From: Centroberyx gerrardi
Taxonomy: Eukaryota; Chordata; Actinopteri; Beryciformes; Berycidae
Length of the DNA stretch: 64,000 bases
Direction: 5' to 3'
Assembly: GCF_048128805.1 (NCBI RefSeq)
Contig: NC_136012.1
Span: forward strand, 15,179,725-15,243,724
The position numbers and the translations under genes are program-made. Shown here piece after piece: positions 1 to 13,288 of the stretch (positions within the stretch are counted from its first letter, which is position 1; each line of letters starts with the position of its first letter). The notes below the pieces were generated by a model. That model did not search any database, had not been told where the DNA came from, and saw only the letters and a list, made by a program, of their open reading frames with translations.

Positions 1-54
1 GTGTCTGTTTTGTTTTCTAGAATTGTCTGTCAGCACCATGGACAGAGTATAGCA

Positions 55-69
55 GTGTGTGTGTGTGTT

Positions 70-108
<39 letters not shown>

Positions 109-316
109 AAGTGAGAGAGATACAAAGCGAAGCCCTACTGTACTGAAGGCTTTTACTGTTCAATCTGAATGATGTTCTACACATTAGACAGGGTTGGCTG
201 TACTGGATAAATAGATAATGTAGCCTAATGCTACTGTGTGAGGCAATAGACCGCAGTACACAAAGTACCAGTCTGTGTGTCTCTTTCTCTCGCTCTCTTT
301 TTCACTTGCACCCCCC

Positions 317-365
<49 letters not shown>

Positions 366-526
366 TACAAAACATACAAAACTCTGAAAGAGACTTGAAT
401 GGATGGATGACACATGATGTCACATGATGACTCATATATCAGCTAACCCATTCTCCCTCTTTCTCCTTTTCCCTCTCTCTCTCTCTCTCTCCCTCTCCCT
501 CTCCCCCTCTCTCTCTCTGTTTCTCT

Positions 527-557
<31 letters not shown>

Positions 558-573
558 CCCCTCTCCCTCCCTC
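55..573 (+). repeat. GT, CA and CT microsatellites
   Basis: (GT)n at 55-107, (CA)n at 319-362 and an interrupted CT/C tract at 463-573. Confidence 0.95.
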
Positions 574-1801
574 TTTTTATACATCTCTGAATTTAGGCCC
601 TCATTATTCACAATTTCCGATATACAGCATCTGTATACAGCACATTCATACTGAGTCACACAGAGAGACGCACCTTATTTATAGACGTCATTATTATGCA
701 GGAAAGGAAGCTTGTGGAGTTTCCCCTGTGTGATTTCAGTTAGTCATCAACTAGGCCCATTTAAGCCTGTGTAATACTTTGTAAACTACGGCTAATATTC
801 AGGAAAGCCTTTACAATAAATTCAACACAACTTCTGACTAGCAGACATACTGTACATATGTATCACCAATTGTAGAAGTCCAACATTTCAGAGTAGGCGC
901 TGCATGCCACATTGCACTGCTGCACCTCCTCTGTACCGAAGAAGAGTTTTTTTTTTTTTTTGAAAATTCAAAACTGCTCACCTTTTAGTTGTCGTAAGAG
1001 ACAAGCAAAGGTCTTCCAACTAGCTGTTTTACCGTATACAGTTACATTATGTCTGTTTATTTTTTACTCAACACCATTTGTGAGCCAACAGGCAGGGCCG
1101 GATTAACCAACCACAGGGCCCCTGGGCACACATGTCCTATTGGGCCCCCCACCTCTCGGTACGCACAAACAATACAAACGTAAACCTTTTACAGGTTCAA
1201 AGTAATCTGAAACTCAGATTTAGCTATTACAAACTGCCATTCCTTCTATCTAGAGCTCGCCCATTCAATTTGAGAGTGATAACATTTGTCCAACCCCAAG
1301 GCAAGCTTTAGTTCCTAGTTTTAGGTGGTGGGGCTTCCCTTTGTTTACATTTGGATTGCAGGTTGTGGCTTTAAGGAGGCGAGGTGATAGGTGGCGAGAA
1401 TGAAGGACCAAAAAAAACAGTTAAATGTTGAAATTTATTGAAAAGGTTTGACTGTAACTAGACCCCCCTGCCCCACCAGTATATAATTAGTGCTCTGCAT
1501 CTTAGCTGGATGATACTCACTAAATGCACTGCTCATAAAGAAAAAGGAGACTTACAGGGAATTCTTCACACAAATATTGCAATTATTTCCTATCAGACAT
1601 TGTTGGACAAAACTGACTACTTGGACAGCTTAACTCTATTCATATACATGTATTATTTTTTATTGATTTTCTGAACTCAGCCACACAATTTCTCTAATTT
1701 CTCAGAGTTGTTCGCCGCTTTCATCCCGGTGCAGCTGGACCGGCAGGAGGCTTGGCGGCGTGTTTATGCTTCAAGGTTGTTAGACAACATTTAGGCCTAT
1801 A

Positions 1802-1802
<1 letters not shown>

Positions 1803-1857
<55 letters not shown>
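1803..1857 (+). repeat. (CA)n microsatellite
   Basis: About 27 CA units, uninterrupted. Confidence 0.95.
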
Positions 1858-1860
<3 letters not shown>

Positions 1861-2039
1861 CCTAAGAAGCATGTGACATCCAATTGCACATAAATTTTGA
1901 CTTATTTTACATCCATTCATCTTGAAAAGTTTGACTTGTAAATGCATGCATCTACAAGCCTACTCCAAATAGAAATAAAGTTCTACATAATAGGCTAAAT
2001 ATCATTTCATATAATCCAAACTCATTTTTGGCATTCATT

Positions 2040-2740
2040 GGGAACCAATCAGAACACGGCTTCGCTTCGCCATTCTAACCGATTATGACATCATTGGATG
2101 GAGCTGGACTGTGCTCTACCAATCAGAGCCTGTCTCAGCTGCACTGATGACATCACAATCAGAATTCTGACGTGTTTGGTCGCAGCAGCCCAGGGCATAA
2201 AAGGCCCCGCTCAAGGTCTTGAGCTTCAGACCTTACCACGGTAAGGTCCCCTGGGCGCTGGTAAAGCTGATGCTTGGACCACAGCAAGAGGCTCTCTATG
2301 GAAACCTTTTTACACAGTCCTCATTTCAGACCAGTAGCTACTGGACGCTTGATGGGCGTGTTTGGAGACTTTCTCTTTATTTTTATTTTCTAGTTAATTT
2401 TGATAGTTTGGACCAGGTGGCATGGCGGTTAGCGATGGCGGTTCGTTGAAGAGATGGTGGTTGGTATGAACAGACGCGGTTTGCCTCCTGCTGAAGCTAG
2501 CCTGCCAGCCGCTCTAAAGGAGTGGTCTGGCGGTTAGAGATGGCGGTTAGTGATGGCGTTTCGTTGAAGAGCTGGTGGTTGGTACAAAGAGATGCAAACC
2601 CGCCACCCAGTCCAAACTATCAAAATCAACTAGAAAAAAAACACCCAAAACTAATAAAAGTAGCTTCACCAGCTACTTTTCCTGAATTTCCCCAAGGACA
2701 TTAATGCTATCTTATCTTATCTTATCTTATCTTATAGGGT
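2040..2740 (+). mobile_element. Unclassified element: promoter-like head, long hairpin, TATCT tail
   Basis: The head has two CCAAT boxes (about 2045 and 2120), CRE-like TGACATCA twice and TGACGTG, then CATAAAAGG at 2196-2204. A perfect 9-bp-arm hairpin sits about 25-30 nt downstream (2229-2248). Next are 36-nt inverted arms (2386-2421 and 2602-2637, 33 of 36 matching) enclosing two related repeats. It ends with (TATCT)n at 2709-2737 after GGACATTAATGC, like a LINE or SINE tail. Family not recognised; borders are approximate. Confidence 0.4.
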
Positions 2741-2802
2741 TGTAGGCCCTTGTCAAAGTCCACAGTAAGAGCTTTACCAGGGGCTCCAGGGAATGCGGTG
2801 GG

Positions 2803-2925
2803 TACTGCCGCCGCTGCTGCTGCTGCAGCAGTACCGTTAAGCCAGGTGGTCGTAGTCAGTAGTGGCAAGCAACAACACTGCTGCTGCTGCTGCTACTACT
2901 ACAGCTGCTGCAGTAGTATAGGCCT
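2803..2925 (+). repeat. CTG/CAG and CTA triplet cluster, partly palindromic
   Basis: Short runs GCTGCTGCTGCTGCAGCAG (about 2813-2831) and CTGCTGCTGCTGCTACTACT (about 2879-2900), then AGCTGCTGCAGTAGT. Interrupted and short. Confidence 0.75.
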
Positions 2926-2979
2926 AGTAGTGGTAGTTCCAGGAGTTCGCATTACAGATATCTGAAATATTTTAAAGTA

Positions 2980-3415
2980 GCATTTTGGCTAGTCGTAATG
3001 TAATGAGAGATATTGTAAATTAGCATTTAAGATAGGCTACCTCTCATTACATTATGACCAACCGAAATGCTAATTTAAGATATCTCTAATTACGTTATGT
3101 CTAGTCAAAATGCCAATTTAAGATATCTTTTATTACATTATGACTAGTCGAAATGCTAATTTAAGATATCTCTAATTACATTATGACTAGTCAAAATGCT
3201 AATTTAAGATATCTTTTATTACATTATGACTAGTCAAAATGCTAATTTAAGATATCTCTAATTACATTATGACTAGTCAAAATGCTAATTTAAGATATCT
3301 TTTATTACATTATGACTAGTCAAAATGCTAATTTAAGATATCTCTAATTACATTATGACTAGTCAAAATGCTAATTTAAGATATCTTTTATTACATTATG
3401 ACTAGTCAAAATGCT
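2980..3415 (+). repeat. 43-bp tandem array with 86-bp higher-order period
   Basis: Monomers start at 3066, 3109, 3152, 3195, 3238, 3281, 3324 and 3367, exactly 43 bp apart. They alternate between type A (TCTCTAATTAC) and type B (TCTTTTATTAC). A diverged inverted copy lies at about 2981-3030. Not a CRISPR array: there are no unique spacers. Confidence 0.9.
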
Positions 3416-6203
3416 AGAGGTATCAAACACAAGGCAGAGTCCAGTTTGGGATGAGGTTGGGATATGATTGGCCTGCTTGGTGATTGATGACATATGTGGT
3501 TTCGATAGTGAATGTCCCGTATCACAAACTGAATGAGATTGAAAATGAGATCCATTGTGTTTTGTATTGCCCACATAACCACGATTTAAGAATGAGACTG
3601 TTTAATAAAGTGGCACAGATTGTAGCAACCACTACAGTATAAATATAGGGGACTTCTAAGATGGCTACCATTGTAACTACTCATAGCGTAGTAGCCTACA
3701 TGACCAAAGAACCATGGTGTTAGTTAGTTCACACATCACTGTTTTAATGTGTGGCCTCTTCTTTAGCAGATATCTATAAACTGCTAGACTGAATGAAACC
3801 TTTTCCTGTTTGTCCATTCAAATTTTTTTGGAGAACAGTCCCATTGATCAGCTTTCTCTCACTGTAACTTAACCAGGTTTTGAAATCCCAACATTGACAC
3901 CATTACCGTACTCTGGATTCACTTCTCCCTGTACTCCAGTGGGATTATGGATTATGCAGACATGACTGAATGAGACTCTGTGGGATCAGCACTTGTCATC
4001 TCATCTGCTAGAGATATTCACAGGCAGGCACGAGAGATGGAGTCTCCAAGACACATTTCAGTCAGTGGCCAAGGACTCCGAAAGAAAAAAACCCCCACTT
4101 ATTTATGAATGTACAATATTGTTACCTGACCTCACAAATGATAAGAGAATGAGGCACTAAGTAATGAAAGCTTTAGGTCATGATGTGTGAGGATAGGCAG
4201 CTATAAGCTATAAAGTAAAATACATGACTGCTGATGTAAACAACTACAGGTCATCCACATCAACCTCTACTTTTTGACTCTGTGTTTATTTCAACAGTTG
4301 TAAAAAAAAACCCCACAATGTGTAGAAAACCAATGTATTTAAAGAATACTATCTAGAATGACACATTAAAGTCAGGGACTTATTTCCAATGTGGTCCAAG
4401 CTTGTAAATCAGTGGCAGCATACACAATTTAATACAAACAAAATGTGCCAGGTCAAGAATATACAAAATTATGATTAAATACAAAAAGCTAACACACAGT
4501 CCTAAAATCATTATGCAATGCAATAAACATTTCATATAACATTGAACCGGACAACATTAACCTTCAAATAAATTACAACCCTATCTAGCAGCTATTGTTT
4601 GACTTTGAGTGTAAATATGTGCTGGCTTGCTTGAGGTCTGTTCAATATGTAGAGGAAGTTTGTTCCAATCCTGTGTCCCAGTGTGTAAAAGGAGAGTTTG
4701 TCCTGAACCTTGGTTGTTCCACATTGATCTGATCAAATGGCTGTGTGACCCAGCTACCCTTGAGCACTGGCTTGAAAGCTGTTTGTTTGGAGGCTTGGTT
4801 GTCAATGTACAATCCTGAGCCTATGTTCGGTTACTCTGTTTTCCATCAGTAGCCAATTTAATGCTTGGAAATGACTTATATGTTTTCGAGAGCCAAGACC
4901 CAACACTGCCCAGACTGATCTATTCTGAGAGGCATCAAATTTCTTCTTGAATGACCTAGACCGTCCCCCATTCTACGACAAACTGGCATAATCAAAGTGA
5001 CATTGTGCTAAGCTGGTTGCTAGTAGAAAGTAGGCAAAAACTGTACAAGGAGATAAAAAGCGATTCAGGAGAACAGGTAACTGGCATTAAGGTGATTTAG
5101 AGGGCTGTAGACGTTTCATTGAGCCCATTCGGTCTGTTTGAAAGTGTTGCTGAGTCTGAGAGAGATGGTCAGGCGGTGCAATAGAGGGGGTGATGGATGG
5201 GGTGATGGATGCTGGGGGAGGGGAGCAGATGAGAGTGCAGATTTTTGGGAGAAAGGAGGCTCTTTTCCGGCAGAGCTGAATCTCAGCCTTGGCTGCGGCA
5301 CACTGCTCTGCCTGTTTTCATACCAAGCACTCTGTTCTGGCTCCTCACCAGTTTCCACCGACCCCCCCTGCACCCCCACAGCCCACCCGCTCTCTCTCTC
5401 TTCATCTCTCTTTCTCTCTCCCCCTTTCTCTCCCTCTCTCTGACTTGTTGGCTCACCCCTCTCTTCCCCCTCTTCATCTTTCTGACTCTCATTCACTACC
5501 TCCTTCCTTTCGCTGATGATCTTTGGCGCTCTCTTTACTCCCCTCTTTCGATTTTTCTCGTACCTTCTCTCTCTGCCCTTCTCCACTTTCTCCTCTTCTG
5601 GTGGGCTTTTTCTCCCGGCTTCCGGTAGTACAGAGGGGTGTGGGATGGGGCCAGGCCTCGGGGGTTTCCATAGTGATACTTTGTGTCCTGATGTCATTAG
5701 TATTGACGGTGTGCAGAGAGTTGAGCTTCTCTGCAGCTAGGCCAAGCTGTCCTGGCACAGGGGCTGTTTACTGTTTACCCCAAACTTAAACCATTCATTG
5801 TTTGGCTTCTGTGTGTGTATGTGTGTGTGTGCATGTGTGTTTCTGTCTGTCTGATTTGGATTACATTCAGCTAGGGATAACAGTGAATGAATAGGCAACA
5901 GATACAAAAAAGTGTTTAATTTCTGATTGTGTGATGAAAAAGCTCCTGTCTAAGCTTAGTCTGAGGCAGCTTAGTCTGGTTCCAGGAGCTGGGTTCACCA
6001 GGGAGAGGCTTGGCACTGTGGAAATGGCTGCTTTATGAAGAAATATCCCCTCTGTCTGCTTGCTCACTGTATGATTACTGAAGCGTGTCTGTAGAGCAGA
6101 AACTCCCGGCCCGACGTGCTCTCTCGCTCCTCGTTCCTCTGGCTGCTTCACTGGCTTGTCTGTCTGAGGAGATGGATGCCCCCCTTAGCACCACTTCCCC
6201 CAG

Positions 6204-6243
<40 letters not shown>

Positions 6244-6697
6244 ATGCGTGCACACGTGTATGACCTAATGCTTGGTTAATACATACATCTGTGGTGGATG
6301 TTATGGGTACCACACTCTCTATATTTCCACCTCTGACAGCTTGTTTAGCTTAGAGCTTTCCTGCTGTGTCTCAGCTGGCAGGTTGTGGCCACTGTGTTGC
6401 CAGCGTAATTAGTCATGCTTGGTGTCCGAGGGCCAAGGAAAGACAAAATATGGATCCCATATTGATGGTGTCACATGCAGGGAAAACACATCTATGATGC
6501 TGACTCAGGACACAAACATGAGCTCACTTCCAAGTCGCTCAGTTCAACATATAAATTAAATTGAAATGCTCGTCACATAATTCTCTCATAATCCTTCATC
6601 TCAATCATTTAGTAATAGATACTATATGATATATATACTATCTATCTATATACTAACACATATGATTGTCTACATACGCAGGTAATCTCTCTTTCTT

Positions 6698-6764
<67 letters not shown>
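6204..6764 (+). repeat. GT and CA microsatellites
   Basis: (GT)n at 6204-6241 and (CA)n at 6707-6764, preceded by a CT-rich stretch. Confidence 0.95.
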
Positions 6765-6769
<5 letters not shown>

Positions 6770-7299
6770 CAGATAGTATGACAGGCTAGCAAGGCCTTGC
6801 TCTTGTCATTGTAATCAAGCTGTCATTGAGAACTGTAATTGGCGTGACAAAACTAATTCTAATACATGTATTTCAGTGTGCTGAAGGAATTGTTCAGGTT
6901 TGTCATTTAACCATGTAATACTTTCTTTTACCAGAGGGTGGTGCTCTAAGATAGGCACTTATACCTCTCTGCTGCTCATGTCATCAAGCTCAATTCCTGT
7001 TAGTCTGTATGTGTGATGTAGATAAAATATACATCATATATCATTAAATTAAAAAAAAAGTATATATAAAGAGTTTTGTTCCAAATGAGATATCCACCAT
7101 TTAAACAAAATGCCACCCACTCTCCCATATTGACTGCTGGTATGAAAGTTTTATGCACATTATGAGTTAGTATAGAAGTTAGCGGTCATCTTAAGACATT
7201 TGCTTATAAAATAATAATTTTTTTGAGGACAGTTTTTCAAATATTGCCTGATGAATTTCAGATATCAATTTTTTTCCAAAATGGATATATAGCTTTTTG

Positions 7300-7343
<44 letters not shown>
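7300..7343 (+). repeat. (ATAG)n tetranucleotide repeat
   Basis: Eleven perfect GATA/ATAG units. Confidence 0.95.
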
Positions 7344-7346
<3 letters not shown>

Positions 7347-7799
7347 TAAACAAAAACACACTGTATACTTTATAGTATAGATTTGTACGCCTCATACTTT
7401 GTGAAAACATTAGATCACATTAAATATTAAGGTATTATATTGCATGAATGTCAGTGTTTCTGCTGTTCATAATACCTGTATAGCGTTTCTCATCAGCAGT
7501 AGAAAGACTTTTTGACAGACAGCCAGGGCGACAGACAGACAGATGGACAGACCACTTTCACCAGCCAGTCTCCTCACACTCTACTACATCAGAAATGGCG
7601 TATCCCTGAGGCTACTTTGCCACAGAAATCCCTCAGTAAATAGCCACGCCAGATCAATAAATTGAGCAATAAAAATTAAGCCCTGTTCAAATGAGTAACT
7701 GGCTGGATAAGCCCATTGACATGTTTCTATTAAAAAAGCAGCAGACATTTATCATCACAGTAGTAGGGGCTGATCCCACCTCAAGCTCTTCTTTAAGTG

Positions 7800-7834
<35 letters not shown>

Positions 7835-8029
7835 CTGGTTGATAGAAAAGTGTGGATGGACAGCTTGCCACCCTGTGGGCACCAGGAATACGGTCTATCT
7901 GTGATCCACGCTGGCAGCTGCTCTGCCAAATGGGATTTTCCTGGAGATTACAGCTTCTGAGTGTGACACGCATGCATGTGTTTGTCTTTGTTGTTGACGG
8001 AGTGCGTGTGTGCACTATGGTAATCTAGC

Positions 8030-8041
<12 letters not shown>

Positions 8042-8083
<42 letters not shown>
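8042..8083 (+). repeat. (GT)n microsatellite
   Basis: About 21 uninterrupted units. Confidence 0.95.
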
Positions 8084-8085
<2 letters not shown>

Positions 8086-8389
8086 AGTCTTCAGCTGAGG
8101 TGCACAGAGAACATGTTCTGTTGTCACATGGGGCTGGTTGCAACATGGCTGAATGGCTGCGGGGAACCCTATCTGGCAAGCTGTACTGAGAAAAGGGAGG
8201 GGACGTGTTCAGATGTGGGGTCAGGCTTCATTCACGCTGCCCCTGCTCTCATTAGCAACATTAACTTGGGTTGATTAGCCCTTGTGTGGCTGATCCATAG
8301 ACTACCTATGGATGGTAAAAGACTAGGGCGCTTTAATGTCAATTGTTACATGTTAATGTTCCCTATTAATTGCAAAGCCATATGCTAGT

Positions 8390-8650
8390 CTAGTTTATTT
8401 ATATAGCCCTTTATCACACTCAAGTCTCAAAGGGCTTTACATACCATCATATACATGTCATATACCATACTACATCATATATATACATACATACATATAT
8501 ACATCGTATACTAGGTCATATACATTGTTTACTACATCATATACATGCTATACATTATGTACTAGATCATAAACCATACTACACACAAACGCACTCACAC
8601 TTATGGGCAATTTAGAGTCTTCAATTCACCTGACCTGCTAGTAACATGTT
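8390..8650 (+). mobile_element. Dispersed-repeat fragment
   Basis: AGTTTATTTATATAGCCCTT, CTCAAAGGGCTTTACAT and GGGCAATTTAGAGTCTTCAA resemble recurrent fish retroelement segments. Between them is a TATACAT-rich expansion. The assignment is from recollection of fish repeats and is weak. Confidence 0.35.
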
Positions 8651-9626
8651 CCTTATGCAGTCTGCTCGAACACATTTACAATAAATAATCAATCTCCATG
8701 GTCATTAGGAGAAATGGTCATGGGAGAAATTCCTCAGGCTACAATCCTGACATTCAGCTGCTGAAAAGATACCACTGCTTACTCCTTAACCTGTTTCAGA
8801 AACATTTTCTGTTGCATCAGCGTCTCTGTCAGGCCGGGGAACTGTCCACGGTCCTGAAAACAGGCGGGCATGTGCGTGAGTCAGTGCACAGAGCCCCGGC
8901 CCCGGCCCCGGCCAGGCATGGGGAGGTGGCTCCGGCTTTGTAGTCACTCACTAACCTGCTTAACCTACTTTCTACTTGCAGGTCTTTCATCTGTCCACAC
9001 AGATGAAAGTGCTGTAGGATAAATATAGCTTACTAAACAACACATACAGTATCTGTCCAAGGTTCCTGAACAACACAAATGACATTTTGTGTATTTCTGT
9101 ATCTTCACCCTTAATAGACAGTCATAAAGAGTCATTGTTACATTTCATTTCACTAATGAAAGAAATCCAGTTTCACTCTATGCATGAACTCTCCATGTTC
9201 AGCCCATTAACCCAACTGGTAGTAAACGTGTTGGGGAGCGCTTGCACCTTTATTGAGATGAATATGACCGAAATAATGACATTTTAAGATCTTAATGGTC
9301 CAATTATGTAGACAGCTGTTGTGCTGCATTGCAATGCCAGTTCATATGCAGTTTCCTAGCAACCAGAGAGGTACAATGATTTTCCGTTAAGTTGCACCGT
9401 CCCTCTCTGCAACGCCTTTCTGTATATTCACAAGACAAATCTAAATCCATGATGTATGTATCAGTGTTCACGTTTAGGCTAATGTGCACATAGTTTTACT
9501 GCTCGCTATAGCATGGCGATAGAAAGGAGACAGTTGGAAGGGTGTGTGTGTTTGTGTGTGCCTGTGTATGTGTGTGTGAGAAAGAGAGAGAGAGAGAGTA
9601 CCTGCGTATGTAGACATTCATATGTG

Positions 9627-9667
<41 letters not shown>
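9627..9667 (+). repeat. (GT)n microsatellite
   Basis: About 20 units, with other GT runs just upstream at 9541-9580. Confidence 0.95.
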
Positions 9668-9671
<4 letters not shown>

Positions 9672-10241
9672 GTACCCTCAGGGTCTGGTAGGGCCTATGA
9701 AATATCTGTGTTGCTGTGAATGAAATAATTTCAATTGACTAATTTTCATCCAAAATGTTCTGAGCTAATCATTGAACATACATTCTTTTCAATTAATTCG
9801 TTATCAGGGGAGGCAGAGAGGGAATGTTGGGGGAGGGGAAAGGAGAGTCAGGGGAAACAGAAATCCAATCCTGCTGGTCTGAGTCTCGGAGCGATGGGGC
9901 ATTAGTCTCATCCTGATGTAATTGGAATGACACCAAGAGTAAAGCCTGCTGATTTAGGGACAGCCTCTAGGCTTGATTTAATGCCCTCTACCAAAACTAT
10001 GCATCCATCTTTTTATCTTTCTCTCCTTCCCTCTCCCAGGCCCTCCGTTCTCCTCTGTATCCCTCCCCCACCCTGTCTCCCACTCCATTCATGCACCCGC
10101 CACTACCATGCATCTCCATCTGTACTCTATTAGACAGCAGCAGCCACATTTTAGAATATTTAAAGCCAGAAGGTTATACACTGGCAATGGAGTCTATAAT
10201 TTCAGCATTTTACCAGTTCCTTATAATATGGTATTTACACA

Positions 10242-10590
10242 CACTGCAAAAAAACATCCATCTTAACAAGACATTTAGTCTCAGCCTTCAAATCTTATTT
10301 TTCTTAACCCAAGACAAACATTCTGCCAATGAGGTGAGATAATTGATTTTTTCCAATGCACTTTCACTTAATGCATAAGGCAGAGTAAGGCATAAGGCAG
10401 ATCACTGCACTACTATCAAGAAAATGACACTTGCTTCTACAAAATTCTTAAACAAGTTGATTTGCGTTGGAAGCAAATTAAATTAACTAACCCCATTGGC
10501 ACATTTTCTTCACTTATTTTAAGAAAATTATGATTTTAGGACTCAATAACAGACCTAAATGACTTGTTAAGATGGAGATTTTTTGCAGTG
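10242..10590. mobile_element. 349-bp MITE with about 40-bp terminal inverted repeats
   Basis: The left end CACTGCAAAAAAACATCCAT and the reverse complement of the right end CACTGCAAAAAATCTCCATC continue as matching CTTAACAAG and CATTTAG. No coding capacity. A clean target duplication was not seen. The CACTGCAAAAA end suggests a hAT-like family (inference). Confidence 0.75.
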
Positions 10591-11540
10591 CACTTGTGAC
10601 TGCGTTTTACTCTCACAAAGGTTATGTATTAATATTGAATAAACATCTCCATGGAGTGCAAAGAAAGAGGAAGCCTGAGCAGGTGTATCCAGGCCAGGGT
10701 GCTCTGTCCCTGGGGTTTGCTGCTGCTCCGTCCCCTGACAGATGGACTGCCAGGCCAATCCTATTACCCTCATGTGTTTAGCTCCTCTTAATGCCAGGCT
10801 GGGTTGTGTGGCTAATGGAAGCCGATGAAGGTTTGGAGAATCTCATGCTAGTGAACGATGACTGTCACGATTTGTTTGATAACAAGCATGAGATCTAATA
10901 CCAGTAAATAGGCAGTGAAAATTATAACTAAGAGGAGTATTTAGCTCAGCTGGTGCAGTCTGATACAGCTTGTCTCAATGAAAATCAACTCAATTACTAA
11001 ATAGGCTTTACTGTATATATTTCAAATATTAATTCCATCCATTCAAGCTGAAGAAATTGAATTGTTTTCTATTTTTGTATTTTTTTGCGTGCCAGGTTGT
11101 GTGATGTCTTTGTCTATTCACTACTTTCAAATCTCAAGACTGATTTTTCCTCGCTCTTATTGAACCAAAGGGGAATAGATGTAGTGCTCAGTGGTCAAAG
11201 TACAAATATTCCATAATTTCATCAACTTTTTTTTTGCTTCTGAAGACAAGCCACTCTAGAAATTGCTGCAAAATGCATATGTGTGCTGATAGTAGGTCTA
11301 CCTCAAAATATGATTAACAATATGGGTCCTAAATAGATTTTGGATTGATCTACCTTTAACACATATTTGTTGGATTAACTGGATGAAAGTAATCAATACC
11401 TTACCTTATTTAAACCAGACATTATCCAGTGGTCAATATATTATTGACTGCAATCTTGAGATATGACGGTAGTGCAGTTAAATACATTACCAGAAAAGCT
11501 GAAGTATAACTGCGCTGTGCAGCTATACTACTGTATGTCG

Positions 11541-11579
<39 letters not shown>
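11541..11579 (+). repeat. (GT)n microsatellite
   Basis: About 19 units. Confidence 0.95.
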
Positions 11580-11580
<1 letters not shown>

Positions 11581-12194
11581 ATGCATGTGTATGTGTGTGC
11601 ATATATGTTGCTTGGTATGCAGAGAGTGTGGTTGCCGCCTGTAGCCCTACACAGGCATCCCCAGGTCAAGCAATTACCACACATCAAGGAAAGCAATTGG
11701 GCATGACTAAAATATCATTTCCATTTGATTGTCCCTATATGTTTGGCTGCTAGAGCCTAATTTAACCCACTTTGTCCACACGATCAAGGAGAATTGAGGA
11801 CATGCTCTCCAATTCGGGTGGCCCCCCGAGCATTTCCTGCAAGTCTGACACACGGCAGCTGGGTTGTAGACAGGCTGTCACTGGTCTCTACCCAGTGGAG
11901 TGGGAGATGGGGTTTAATGAGCGAGAGAAGTGAGGTAGTAGAGGAGACAAACTAGCTAGAGGCTTGGAGCGGGAGAGCTAAGAGGTATGGGCTACAGAAA
12001 CTTGAGGCCTTATGAGTAAAAAGCTCTAAGAATATGAGTATCGACCTGGGATCACTAGTCAGGTCACATGACTACATCAATTTAAGAGCCAAACTGGTTT
12101 CCAATCAGCGCTGCTACTCCAGGATGCTTTTCAGCGGCCCAGGAGGCAGCGGTGGAGCATGTTGGAGGCCAAAGCAGAGAGTCATTTGGCAGCA

Positions 12195-12196
<2 letters not shown>

Positions 12197-12225
<29 letters not shown>
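12197..12225 (+). repeat. Poly-G tract
   Basis: About 29 consecutive G, in a G-rich segment (12197-12300). It could form a G-quadruplex. Length may be affected by sequencing error. Confidence 0.85.
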
Positions 12226-12460
12226 ATGAGAGGGGAGCGAAAGGGGGGTAAGGGGAGACGGGATTGGCATATATGCACAGGGAGAGGGGATGGAGGCAGC
12301 GAGGAAGACTGTAGATGTTATTAGAGCTGCAGCATTGATCTCAGGCTCTGGCTCCAAGCGGCGTTTTCCACTCACTCGTTCATTATACAGTCAAATATCC
12401 CTGTGCCTTTAACTGCCACTCTCGCCCTTCATCTCTCTCCCTTTCTCTCTCTCTCTCTCA

Positions 12461-12461
12461 A

Positions 12462-12504
<43 letters not shown>

Positions 12505-13246
12505 AAGCAGAGCATTGCCCTATACCGGCACAAAGCAATTTTCCCTCACATCCCAAGAAAATCTGACAAAACTGAATCTTCCAACCATGCGGCTTCATTC
12601 TACCAACTCTGTTAATTCCATTGTTTCACTGGTTCCATTTCAATTTCGTTCGGCCTTGCCGCTCAACTGTAACTCAGCTTAAGTCTTTGTGGGATGAGGA
12701 ACATCCACATCGTTTCTTTTGTCCTCGCAGACCCTGTTTAAATATTGATAGAGATGAGAAGCACCGCTGACCACTCAGTCAGATCTGGGAGGTCAAGGAT
12801 GGCAGCGTTTCACCGCAGATTTCATTAGGGGAGCAGAGGACTGTAAATATGGAAGCATGTGAATCACAGGCCCTCGTCGATGCTCCAGCAGCCTTCATTA
12901 TCCCCCTGCATGGATAATACCCCGTAATGTATTCCGATGGAGGTTGGAGGGTGATGGGGTGTAAAATAGCATGTGTAGGAAGGCCCTATTTTTTGCTATG
13001 AGCAGCCTGCCTCCCTCACAACCAGATCCCCATTAGCAGTGGAGCAGGGGATTGTATGTGTGCAAATGGTCCTGTGGATTAGGGAGCTAATGCATTTAGG
13101 AGAGGGGGCTCCGCAATCTCTTTATTGCTGCTGTGTGTTGCGGCTCTTGGAGAGGAGATATTCAGTCCCTTTGTGGAACCAAAGATTTGGGTAAAAGTGC
13201 GTAGATAAGGGCGAGGATGCACTGCAAGCAGAGCCATACTGATGCG

Positions 13247-13281
<35 letters not shown>

Positions 13282-13288
13282 CACACAC
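12461..13288 (+). repeat. CA microsatellites
   Basis: (CA)n at 12461-12496 and an interrupted (CA)n at 13252-13288. Confidence 0.9.

Noticed and set aside
2980-3415. CRISPR-like array
   Set aside because: Units are contiguous 43-bp tandem repeats without unique spacers, in a vertebrate genome.
5116-5697. 193-residue minus-strand ORF
   Set aside because: Rich in Glu, Arg and Lys because it translates a CT-rich tract on the other strand. No domain, and overlapping open frames on both strands are typical of low complexity.
10929-10945. tRNA A box (TTTAGCTCAGCTGGTGCAG)
   Set aside because: No B box, acceptor stem or cloverleaf around it.
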